This document shows positions 42,138-50,252 of a stretch of 64,000 nucleotides of DNA, piece after piece; position 1 is the first letter of the stretch, and each line of letters starts with the position of its first letter. The position numbers and the translations under genes were made by a program. The stretch is taken from the NCBI RefSeq assembly GCF_041260665.1, contig NZ_JBGCCT010000018.1, positions 124,001 to 188,000 on the forward strand, written 5' to 3'. Under the pieces are notes generated by a model, which saw nothing but the letters and a program-made list of their open reading frames with translations, was not told the origin of the DNA and did no database searches. Origin of the DNA: Catenulispora sp. GP43. GTDB lineage: Bacteria > Actinomycetota > Actinomycetes > Streptomycetales > Catenulisporaceae.

Positions 42138-43037
42138 ATGCTCCTGGCCAACGCCCACGACGGCGGCGCTCTGCTTCTCGGCGTCGTACCGCCCCGTCTG
42201 ACCACCGGCCGCGAGCGCGTCCGGGAGATCGCCGAGGTGACGCTCGCGCGCCTGAACCGCGTGGACGTCGACGGCCTCGCGCTGTACGACATCGACGACG
42301 AGAGCGACCGCAACCCGGCCGAGCGTCCCTTCCCCTACCTGCCGACCATGGATCCGGCGACGTACCACGCCGAGTACCTCGGCGCCTGGGACCGTCCGAC
42401 GGTCATCTACCGCTGCGTGGGCAAGTACACCGAGGCCGAGCTCGGCACCTGGCTCCGGCAGGCGGACACCGGCCGCGTCCACTCCGTCTTCGTCGGCGCG
42501 TCGTCGAAGGACAAGGACGTCCGGACCCGCCTGCCGCAAGCCCAGGCCCTGCGGCGCAGCGTCCGCCCCGACCTGCTGCTCGGCGGCGTCGCCATCGCCG
42601 AGCGCAAGGACGAGTACCTCCGCCTGATCGCCAAGCAGACCGAGGGCTGCTCCTTCTTCATCTCCCAGGTCGTCTACAACACCAACGCCGCCAAGAACCT
42701 CGCCTCCGACTACTACTACGCCTGTCGCGAGCGCGGCCTGGCCCCGAACCCGATCCTGTTCACCCTCTCGGTCTGCGGCTCGGTCAAGACCCTGGCATTC
42801 CTCACGTGGCTCGGCGTCGACGTCCCGGACTGGCTGGCGAACTCCCTGCGGCACGCGGACGACACCCTCACCGAGTCGTTCGAGCACTGCGTCGCCGGCG
42901 CCCGCGACCTGACCGCCTTCTGCCGCAAGCTCGGCATGCCCTTCGGCTTCCTGATCGAGAGCGTGTCGAACCGCCGGGTCGAGATCGAGGCCTCGGCGGC
43001 GCTGGCGCAGGAGGTCGGAGTGGTGCTCGGCCGCTGA
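42138..43037 (+). CDS. Methylenetetrahydrofolate reductase-like FAD protein
   Basis: 299 aa. An alpha/beta barrel with YDIDDESDRNPAERPFPYLP near the N terminus, SSKDKDVRTRLPQAQALRR in the middle and CSFFISQVVYNTNAAKNLASDY, the last resembling the FFITQ-x-x-(Y/F)(D/N) substrate-binding block of MTHFR. It then has GVDVPDWLANSLRHADDT, also MTHFR-like. It lacks the usual His/Asp pattern of canonical MetF and stands apart from methionine genes, so it may be a non-canonical reductase or a folate-degrading relative. TAGCTT about eight bases before the ATG suggests a leaderless mRNA. Confidence 0.68.
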   Translation: MLLANAHDGGALLLGVVPPRLTTGRERVREIAEVTLARLNRVDVDGLALYDIDDESDRNPAERPFPYLPTMDPATYHAEYLGAWDRPTVIYRCVGKYTEAELGTWLRQADTGRVHSVFVGASSKDKDVRTRLPQAQALRRSVRPDLLLGGVAIAERKDEYLRLIAKQTEGCSFFISQVVYNTNAAKNLASDYYYACRERGLAPNPILFTLSVCGSVKTLAFLTWLGVDVPDWLANSLRHADDTLTESFEHCVAGARDLTAFCRKLGMPFGFLIESVSNRRVEIEASAALAQEVGVVLGR

Positions 43038-43180
43038 GCGGCTTCGCCGCGGTCCGCGACTCCGCCGCGATGGGCCAGCGCGTCATCGGACACCGCCCGC
43101 TGCCTGTGTGACATGTCGCCGTGGCCGGGGGGGGACCGACGCCGGCCACGGCGTCCTCAGGCCCCGCGACCGCCTTCAGA

Positions 43181-45451
43181 TCAGGTACCGGCGCCACCCC
43201 ACAGCTCCAGCAACTGATCGGCCTCCGCCACATCCGCCGTGGCCTCCAGCGCGGCGAACCGCTCCCGGGCCGCGCGCATTGTCGCGACCGCCTCGCCGGT
43301 CCGGCCCAGACGATGCAGCGTCCGCGCGAGCTTGACCTCGGCTCGGGCCTGCTGCGCGGCCATGTCCAGGCGCTCGCCGGCGGCGACGGTGGCGCGGTAG
43401 AACTCCTCGGCCGGCACGTCCTCGCCGAGTGCCTCGTGGGCCAGGCCCAGGCTCCAGGTGCAGCTCATCCGGTTGACGTCGGCCACCATCCGCCCGCCCG
43501 GGGTGTCCTGCGGGACGCGCGTCATCTCCATGGCCTGGTGGAGCATCCCGACCGACTCGCGCGCGCGGTCCACGGCGATCAGGATCGAGCCCAGGGTGAC
43601 CAGCGCCGCCGCGTGGCCCTCGTGGTCCCCGGCCTCGGCCATCAGGCGGGTCGCCGTCTCGGAGTAGGGCAGCGCGGTGCCGGGTTCGACGCGCAGCAGC
43701 GAGTGCGCCGCGTACTGGTAGCCCCAGGCCTGTTGGCGAAGGTCCCCGGCCTGCTCGGCGATCCGGGCCGCATCCAGGGCGATGTCCGCCGCCCGCCTGC
43801 GCTCGCCGCGGACCGCGTAGGCCCAGGCCAGATAGTTCAGCTGTGTCGCCTGCGCGACGGAGTCGCCTAACCGCTCGGCCGCCGCTACAGCGCCGCCGAA
43901 CAGCTCCTTCCAGTTTTCCCAGTACTCCCAGTGGTCTGAGAACCAGTGCAGGGCTTCGGCGGTGTCCACGACCTGGCGGTCCCACCGGTGCGCGGCGGCG
44001 ATCCGGTAGGCGCCGAACCAGTTGTCGGCCTCGGCGTGCAGCCAGGCCGAGGCGGCCTCCGCGGTCGAGAGGTCGATCGGGCCCTGCCAGTCGGCGGGGG
44101 CGGCGCCGTAGTCGGGTTCGAACCAGCGGCCGGCGGCGACGGTGACGCCGAGCAGCCAGTCCGTCATGGCCCTGAGCAACCGGTCCCGTTCCTCGGCCGG
44201 CTCCTCCGACGCCAGGCGGTCCCCGGCGAACAGGTGGATCAGGTCGTGGAATCCGTAGCGGCCGTCGCCGGCCTGGGCCAGCATGCCGAGCTCGTACAGC
44301 TCCTCCAGCAGGTCTTCGGTCTCGAAGACGCCGGACTGGCAGAGCACGGATGCCAGGCCCGGCTCGAAGTCCGGCCCGGGGACGAGCGCCAAGCGGCGGC
44401 ACAGGCGCCGGGCCGCGGGCGTCAGCTGGTCGTAGGACATCGCGAACGCCGCGGTGACCTGGAGGTCCCCGGCGTTGAGCTGCCCGAGCCGCCGCTCGGA
44501 GTCGGCCAGCCGTTCGGCGAGCTGCCGTGCCGTCCAGTTCGGCCGGGTGGCCAGCCGGTTGCCGATGATCCGCAGCGCCAACGGCAGCCCGCCGCACAGC
44601 CCCGCGAGGTCGGCCAGGCCCTCGCCGCGCGGGCCCTCGGCGCCGCCGATGATGCGGCTGATCAGCGCGATCCCGGCGTCGGCGGCGAGCGCCGGGACGG
44701 CCAGGCGCCGGACGCCCTCGAGCCCGGTCAGCAGCCGCCGGCTGGTGACGAGCACGGGAGCCGTCCCGCCGCCGGGCAACAGCGGACGCACCTGCTCCTC
44801 GTCCCGGACGTTGTCCAGCACGACGACCGCCGGTTGCCGCTCCAGCATCGCGCGCAGTTGCCCCGACCGGCCGTCCACGCCCTCCGGCATGTCGCGGTTG
44901 GCGACGCCCAACGCCTTCAGCAGCCGGAACAGCGTCGCCGCCGGGTCCAGCGGCTCGGCATCCATGCCCCGTAGATCTATGGAGAACAAGTCCAGACCGG
45001 CCGACTCCGCCAGCTGTCGCCCCGCCTGCACTGCGAGCGTCGTCTTCCCGATGCCCCCGGGACCCGACAGGACCACCACCGACGCCGCCGGTCCGAAAGC
45101 GCCTGCCAGGGCCGCGATCTGCTCGATCTCGGCGTCGCGGCCGATGAAGTCCGGAACCGGCCGCGGCGGCACGCCCCATCCCGCCGGGGCGGTCACCGGC
45201 CTCGGACGGCCGGCGAGGGCCAGCTGCTCCAGCGCATCGCGCTCGGCCTCGTCCAGGCCCAGCCCGTCGGCCAACGCCATCACCGTGCGCCGCTGCGGCC
45301 CCAGGCTGTGGCCCCGCTCCAGCCCGCCGATCGTCCGGGCGCTGACACCGGATGTCTCGGCCAGCGCCTCGAGGGTCAGCCGGGCTCGCTGCCGAAGCCG
45401 GCGCAGCTCCGCGGCGAACGTGATCTCGCGGAGGTCCTCTCCTGGAGTCAT
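43181..45451 (-). CDS. HTH-NB-ARC-TPR regulator (SARP-less AfsR-like ATPase)
   Basis: 756 aa. An XRE-type helix-turn-helix (TFAAELRRLRQRARLTLEALAETSGVSARTIGGLERG) is followed by an NB-ARC ATPase with Walker A SGPGGIGKTTLAV (129-141), VVVLDNV as Walker B and GLPLALRIIGNRL as the GLPL motif. The C-terminal about 300 residues are TPR-like helices (GDSVAQATQLNYLAWAYAVRG, EALGEDVPAEEFYRATVAAG). Such STAND proteins act as ligand-gated regulators; the effector and targets are unknown. The ATG at 45451 has only a weak GGGAG upstream, so the start is moderately uncertain. Confidence 0.88.
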   Translation of the reverse strand: MTPGEDLREITFAAELRRLRQRARLTLEALAETSGVSARTIGGLERGHSLGPQRRTVMALADGLGLDEAERDALEQLALAGRPRPVTAPAGWGVPPRPVPDFIGRDAEIEQIAALAGAFGPAASVVVLSGPGGIGKTTLAVQAGRQLAESAGLDLFSIDLRGMDAEPLDPAATLFRLLKALGVANRDMPEGVDGRSGQLRAMLERQPAVVVLDNVRDEEQVRPLLPGGGTAPVLVTSRRLLTGLEGVRRLAVPALAADAGIALISRIIGGAEGPRGEGLADLAGLCGGLPLALRIIGNRLATRPNWTARQLAERLADSERRLGQLNAGDLQVTAAFAMSYDQLTPAARRLCRRLALVPGPDFEPGLASVLCQSGVFETEDLLEELYELGMLAQAGDGRYGFHDLIHLFAGDRLASEEPAEERDRLLRAMTDWLLGVTVAAGRWFEPDYGAAPADWQGPIDLSTAEAASAWLHAEADNWFGAYRIAAAHRWDRQVVDTAEALHWFSDHWEYWENWKELFGGAVAAAERLGDSVAQATQLNYLAWAYAVRGERRRAADIALDAARIAEQAGDLRQQAWGYQYAAHSLLRVEPGTALPYSETATRLMAEAGDHEGHAAALVTLGSILIAVDRARESVGMLHQAMEMTRVPQDTPGGRMVADVNRMSCTWSLGLAHEALGEDVPAEEFYRATVAAGERLDMAAQQARAEVKLARTLHRLGRTGEAVATMRAARERFAALEATADVAEADQLLELWGGAGT

Positions 45452-45658
45452 TTTGAGCAGCTCCCACCCTCCTGGCGTGATCAACGAAGCGACCGTACCG
45501 GAAGCACTTCGGCTCAGGGGACGTAGCCAGGGGAAGGGGCACCGGCTAGGCCCAACGGGGTAAGTCCTCTGACCGTCCAGTGAGTCTGCACATTCTGGAA
45601 TGAAGCCTGACATAACCTCCCATCGGCGAGCACAGCGCGGCTGGTGCCGGCCAGGGCC

Positions 45659-45690
45659 GGCAAGCCTGCAAGTCGGCAAGCCAGCAAGCC
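45659..45690 (+). repeat. 16-bp imperfect tandem repeat upstream of the beta-propeller gene
   Basis: GGCAAGCCTGCAAGTC and GGCAAGCCAGCAAGCC are adjacent and match at 14 of 16 positions. They lie about 45 bp before the start codon at 45734, in the 282-bp space between the divergent NB-ARC and propeller genes, and could affect expression or be a neutral slippage product. Confidence 0.7.
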
Positions 45691-45733
45691 GCGCGGTGCA
45701 CCGCCGACCGATTCGGTTCCAGGAGGGATCCCC

Positions 45734-46882
45734 ATGCAGACAGTCATGCGTATCGGCGCCACAGCCGCAGCGTTCCTCACCGCCACAAGCGTTTCGACCG
45801 GCGCGGCCTCGGCGGCCGAGCACGGCCGCCCTGCCTTCGACCGGGGCGACGGCGGGGTCGTGTTCGCCCAGACCGACGCCACGACCGGCAACCAGGTCGT
45901 CGTCTACCACCGGGGTGACGACGGCAGCCTCACCCGGCTCGCGACCTACGACACCGGCGGGCTCGGCGGCGTCCTGGACGGCTCGATGGTCGACCATCTG
46001 GCCTCGCAGGGCTCCCTGACCTACGACCGGGAGAACAAGCTGCTGTACGCGGTGAACGCCGGCAGCGACACGGTCTCGGTCTTCGCCGTCTACGGGGACC
46101 TGCTCCGGCTGCGGCAGGTCGTCCCCTCCGGCGGCACCTTCCCGGTGAGCATCGCCGTACACGACGACACGGTCTACGTCCTCAATGCTCTGGACGGCGG
46201 CTCGGTCCAGGGCTACACCGTCGAGGACGGACGCCTGCTTCCGCGCCGCGACTGGAACCGCCCGCTCGGGCTGGACCCGAACGCCACGCCGCAGTTCACC
46301 AACACCCCCGGACAGGTCGGGTTCGCCGACTGGGGCCGCAAGCTGATCGTGACCACCAAGGCCAACGGCGACAACGTCGACGTCTTCGCCCTCGACGACG
46401 ACGGCGCCCCCGCGCCGGCCCCGGTCGTCAACAACCTGCCGGCAGCGGTGCCGTTCGCCTTCACCACGGACCCGAAGACCGGGACGTTGTACGTGACGGA
46501 GGCCGGGCCGAACGCGGTGGCGTCGTTCCGCATCAACCGCGACGGAACCCTCGCACCTCTCCGGACAGCCGCCACCGGCCAGCAGGCGACCTGCTGGATC
46601 ACCGCGGTCGGCGACCTGCTGTACGTCTCCAACGCCGGCAGCGCCACCGTCAGCATCTACCGCGCCGGCCGCGACGGCTCGCTGCACCCGGTCGGCACCG
46701 CGGCCACCGACCCCGGCACCGTGGACTCGGCCGCGTCCCGCGACGGCCGGTATCTATACGTGCAGACCGGCGGCGAGGGCATCCTGGACGCGTTCGCGAT
46801 CAACCCGGATGGCACGCTCACCCCGATCGGCTCCGAAACCGTGCCGAACGCGGTCGGCGGCGAGGGCATCGTCGCCTCCTGA
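45734..46882 (+). CDS. Secreted beta-propeller protein, lactonase (6-phosphogluconolactonase)-like family
   Basis: 382 aa. Signal peptide through GAASAAEHGRP. Repeating blades such as LLYAVNAGSDTVSVFAVYGD, TVYVLNALDGGSVQGYTVEDG, TLYVTEAGPNAVASFRINRDG and LLYVSNAGSATVSIYRAGRDG, each with the Y-x-x-N/E...V...F/Y pattern of the lactonase propeller. The family name comes from cytosolic 6-phosphogluconolactonases, but exported members like this one have no known substrate. AGGAGGG precedes ATG 45734. Confidence 0.85.
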   Translation: MQTVMRIGATAAAFLTATSVSTGAASAAEHGRPAFDRGDGGVVFAQTDATTGNQVVVYHRGDDGSLTRLATYDTGGLGGVLDGSMVDHLASQGSLTYDRENKLLYAVNAGSDTVSVFAVYGDLLRLRQVVPSGGTFPVSIAVHDDTVYVLNALDGGSVQGYTVEDGRLLPRRDWNRPLGLDPNATPQFTNTPGQVGFADWGRKLIVTTKANGDNVDVFALDDDGAPAPAPVVNNLPAAVPFAFTTDPKTGTLYVTEAGPNAVASFRINRDGTLAPLRTAATGQQATCWITAVGDLLYVSNAGSATVSIYRAGRDGSLHPVGTAATDPGTVDSAASRDGRYLYVQTGGEGILDAFAINPDGTLTPIGSETVPNAVGGEGIVAS

Positions 46883-46919
46883 ACCGGGCTGTCCCGGCGA
46901 AGCCATCCGGCATATCCGG

Positions 46920-46970
46920 GGCTGGTCCGCCCGCGACCGCGACCGACGCGGCCGTCCGGGCGGACCAGCC
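46920..46970. terminator. 14-bp perfect hairpin between convergent genes
   Basis: GGCTGGTCCGCCCG (46920-46933) pairs exactly with CGGGCGGACCAGCC (46957-46970) around a 23-base loop, between the stops of the propeller gene and the opposing reductase gene. It should act for both directions. Confidence 0.7.
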
Positions 46971-46982
46971 GGGCGTTCAGTT

Positions 46983-48692
46983 TCAGATCACGGCCACCTC
47001 GTCGGCCCTGCGCCGTTCGAACACCAGCCGGACCGCGGCCGAACCCTCGCCCACCGCGGCCGCGACCCGCTTGACACTCCCGGCGCGCACGTCCCCGACA
47101 CAGAACACGCCGGGCACGCTGGTCTCGAAGGGGAACGCCGGTCGCCGGCCCGGCACCTGGCCGGTCAGGTCGTGGCCGGGTAGGTCGTGCCCAGGGAGGT
47201 CGTGGCCGGTCAGCAGGAACCCCGCAGCGTCGGTGGCGAGCTGGCCGGCAAGCCAGCCGGTGCACGGCGTGGCGCCGATGAAGACGAACAACCCGCCGAT
47301 CTCCAGGCCCGTACGAGCACCGGAGGCATGATCGACCACTTCGATCCCGGTGACCGTGGTATCCGTCGAGATTCCGGCGACTTCCGTCTGAAGCAGCACC
47401 CGAACGTTCGGACTGGCCTCGATCGCGTCGATGAGGTACCGCGACATGGAGTGCTCCAGGTCGGGCCCGCGCACCAGCAGGTACACCGGATTCGAGGTCC
47501 GGGACAGGAACATCGCCGCCTGGCCCGCCGAGTTCGCTCCTCCGACGACGGCGACCGGCTTCCCGAGGCAGTATCTGGCCTCGGCGACGGTGGCGGCGTA
47601 GTAGACGCCGTTGCCCTCCCAGCCGTCGATGCCGGGCACGGCCAGGCGCCGGTACTCGGCGCCGGTGGAGACGATGACGTCCCGGGCCTGGAAGGTCCGT
47701 CCGTCGTCGCACGTGACCGTGTGCTTCCCGGCGCCGGCGGCGAACGCCACCGCCCGGGCGTTGCGGTGCAGCCGCACGCCGAACTTCGCCGCCTGGATCG
47801 CGCCGCGGGTGGCCAACTCCGCGCCCGACAGCCCCGCGGGGAAGCCCAGATAGTTCTCGATCCTTGATGACGTCCCGGCCTGCCCGCCGAAGGCCGCGGC
47901 GTCGATGAGCACGGTCTGCAGCCCTTCGGACGCCCCGTACACCGCCGCCGCCAGACCTCCCGGGCCGCCGCCCACCACGAGCAGGTCGCAGACCCCTTGG
48001 TCGTCCTGGCCGGCCTCGTCCGGCGCGGCCGGCTCCCCGAACTCCGCGGCGATGTCGGCGGGCTGCGGGTTGCGCATCAGGGGCCGGCCGGGGATGAGCA
48101 CGATGGGCAGGTCGCCGGCCGGTACCTGGAGGTTCCGCAGAAGCGTCTCGGCATCCAGCTGGTCCTCCAGGTCCATCCAGTCGACGCCGATCCTGCTCAG
48201 CGCGAACGCCTGCAGCAGAGCCCGGCAGCGCTCGTCGTACCGGGAGCCGATCACCGTCAGCCCCGCGCCCCTCCTGACCAGGTTGGCGCTGCGTTCCAAG
48301 AACGTGCGGAGGATGTACTCGCTCAGGTCGGCGTCCTGCGCCATGACCTCCAGCACCCGGCTCACCGGCACCCGCAACAGCCGTCCCGCCTGCCTCATGA
48401 CACCGTCGAAGCGCGCACGCTGCCCGGTGAGCATGCCGACTTCCCCCAGGAACTCGGCCGGTCCGTAGGACGCGACGAGGCGCTCGCCGGCCCGCCCCGA
48501 CCGCTCCACGACGTCGGCGGCGCCCTCCAGGACCACGAACAGGTCGTAGGACGGGTCGCCGGCCGCGAAGAGGACCTCGCCGGCGGCGGCGATGGTCTCC
48601 GAGCCCACCGCGGACAGCCGCCTGAGCTGATCGCCGCTGAGAGGTGTGGCCGGGATCCACGGCGGGTTCACCGGCCGTCGTGAGTCTTCCAT
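46983..48692 (-). CDS. cNMP-domain-thioredoxin-fold-TrxR-like FAD oxidoreductase
   Basis: 569 aa. Residues about 20-140 form a cyclic-nucleotide-binding fold (AAGEVLFAAGDPSYDLFVVLEG, YGPAEFLGEVGMLTGQRARFDG), 170-235 a glutaredoxin-like unit, then an FAD domain (DLLVVGGGPGGLAAAVYGA) and NAD domain (VAVVGGANSAGQAAMFLSR). Where thioredoxin reductases have the redox C-x-x-C, this protein has YYAATVAEARYC, so classical disulfide reduction is unlikely. PGVFCVGDVRAGSVKRVAAAVGEGS is the usual second FAD motif. GGAGGAGG lies nine bases before ATG 48692. Near the end GHDLPGHDLPGHDLTG is a tandem insertion. Confidence 0.87.
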   Translation of the reverse strand: MEDSRRPVNPPWIPATPLSGDQLRRLSAVGSETIAAAGEVLFAAGDPSYDLFVVLEGAADVVERSGRAGERLVASYGPAEFLGEVGMLTGQRARFDGVMRQAGRLLRVPVSRVLEVMAQDADLSEYILRTFLERSANLVRRGAGLTVIGSRYDERCRALLQAFALSRIGVDWMDLEDQLDAETLLRNLQVPAGDLPIVLIPGRPLMRNPQPADIAAEFGEPAAPDEAGQDDQGVCDLLVVGGGPGGLAAAVYGASEGLQTVLIDAAAFGGQAGTSSRIENYLGFPAGLSGAELATRGAIQAAKFGVRLHRNARAVAFAAGAGKHTVTCDDGRTFQARDVIVSTGAEYRRLAVPGIDGWEGNGVYYAATVAEARYCLGKPVAVVGGANSAGQAAMFLSRTSNPVYLLVRGPDLEHSMSRYLIDAIEASPNVRVLLQTEVAGISTDTTVTGIEVVDHASGARTGLEIGGLFVFIGATPCTGWLAGQLATDAAGFLLTGHDLPGHDLPGHDLTGQVPGRRPAFPFETSVPGVFCVGDVRAGSVKRVAAAVGEGSAAVRLVFERRRADEVAVI

Positions 48693-48794
48693 CCCTTCAT
48701 CCTCCTCCGGAGCCGGGAAATGGGGCCAACGGCCCTGCCGGTCCGAAGCCGACGCTGCTTGACTGGGATGATCGAGCACGCCACGGAGGCGATC

Positions 48795-49088
48795 ATGAGC
48801 GACGACACCACCCCCGCCGACCCGGGGCCCGCCGACGACTGGCACGTCACCATCCACCTGTCCGAGAACCGCACCGAGACCGGCGCCCGCGCGCTGCTCA
48901 CCGCCCGGGACCGGGAGCTGACCGGCCGCGGGCAGGCGCACCGCAGCCCCTACGACCCCGACGTCCCGCGGATCGGCGACGAGCTTGCCGCCGGCCGGGC
49001 GCTGATGGACCTGGGGCGGCAGTTGCTGCAGGAGACCGAGCAGGACATCGAGGTGATCGAGGGGCATCCTGTCCACCTGAGCAGATAG
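48795..49088 (+). CDS. DUF1876 family protein
   Basis: 97 aa with CGGAGGC before the ATG. DDWHVTIHLSENRTETGARALLTARDRELTGRGQAHRSPYDPDVPRIGDELAAGRALMDL contains the whole conserved core of the DUF1876 family, small actinobacterial dsRBD-like-fold proteins often near stress genes. It diverges from the reductase gene across about 100 bp, so the two may respond to the same signal. Confidence 0.85.
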   Translation: MSDDTTPADPGPADDWHVTIHLSENRTETGARALLTARDRELTGRGQAHRSPYDPDVPRIGDELAAGRALMDLGRQLLQETEQDIEVIEGHPVHLSR

Positions 49089-49203
49089 CCGTGCGAGGCC
49101 GGCGACGGCTCGCTCGTTCGGGCGCCTGATCTCGCTGACCGGCCCGCCGGCCGACATCGTGGAGGGACCACCGGTTCCCATCCTGCGGCGATTGCGAGGC
49201 ACC

Positions 49204-50252
49204 GTGAGCGTGCTGTCGGCCGACCTGAAAACGCTCGGACGCGAAGCCTACGTCTACCTGTATCCGCCGGTGATGATGGACGTGACCCGCGAGCAGGCGA
49301 CCGCGGTACCGCCGGATGCGAAGCCGGGCTACGGGCCGCCGAACCAGTTCCACCACCTGCGGGCGTTCCCGCCCGCGGACTTCCGCGCGGTGGTGCGCCC
49401 CAACTTCGACACCTTGTACTCGAACGCCTGGCTGGACTTGACCGCGGGTCCGGTGCTACTACACGTCCGCGACACCGCCGGCCGGTACTACATGCTGCCG
49501 TTGATGGACATGTGGACCGACGTGTTCGCCGCCATCGGATCGCGCACCACTGGCACCGGTGACCAGGACTACCTCATCGTCGGCCCCGACAGCCCCGGCG
49601 CACCCCCGGCCGAGGCACCGGAGCACACGACCGTGATCCGCTCACCGACCACGCGGGTGTGGATCATCGGGCGCACGCAGACCAACGGCACGGCCGACTA
49701 CGACGCGGTCCATCGCGTCCAGGACGGCTACACGCTGACCGGCTCGCCTCGCTGACCGGATTCGGCACCGCGGCCAACGGCTGGCGGACCTCGACCGACA
49801 CGATGGGCACCTACGGGAACACCTACTTCAAGCGCGCGGCGGTCGCCGCCGGCGGGCTCGGCGCCAACCCGCCGGAGGACGCCGTCTACCCGATCCTGGC
49901 CGTGGACGCGGACGGCGAGCCGCTGCTCGGCGAGCGCGACTACATCCTGCACTTCGACGCCGGCGCCCTGCCCCCGGCCGGCGCCTTCTGGTCGGTGACG
50001 ATGTACGACGGCCAGGGCTTCCAGGCAGCAAACCCCATCGGCCGCTTCGCACTCGGCGACCGCGATCCCCTGGTCTACAACGCCGACAGTTCGCTGGACA
50101 TCCTCTTCTCGCACAACGACCCCGGCCTCGAACGGCGAGCCAACTGGCTGCCGGCCCCCACCGGCCCGCTGGGCGTCACCATGCGCATCTACGCCCCGGA
50201 ACCCGAAGTGCTCGACGGACGCTGGAGCCCACCCGCGGTCCACAAGGCCTAA
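49204..50252 (+). pseudogene. DUF1254/DUF1214 protein disrupted by an internal deletion and frameshift
   Basis: The GTG at 49204 (GAGG five bases upstream) opens LGREAYVYLYPPVMMDVTREQ, FDTLYSNAWLDLTAGPVLLHV and YDAVHRVQDGYTLTG, the DUF1254 half, then stops at 49753-49755. In the next frame the DUF1214 half continues TGFGTAANGWRTSTDTMGTY, GLGANPPEDAVYPILAVDAD and FWSVTMYDGQGFQAANPIGR to 50252. Intact homologues have about 90-100 residues between these blocks. CTGACCGG occurs on both sides of the join (49735 and 49752). It ends four bases inside the opposing kinase gene. Confidence 0.8.

Noticed and set aside
41106-44000. Mobile element or prophage boundaries near the accessory regions
   Set aside because: No integrase, transposase, tRNA target or terminal repeats visible.
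45452-46687. An N-terminal extension joining the NB-ARC gene to upstream minus-strand sequence (1168 codons)
   Set aside because: The extension is antisense to the propeller gene, and the HTH at 45451 is a normal protein start.
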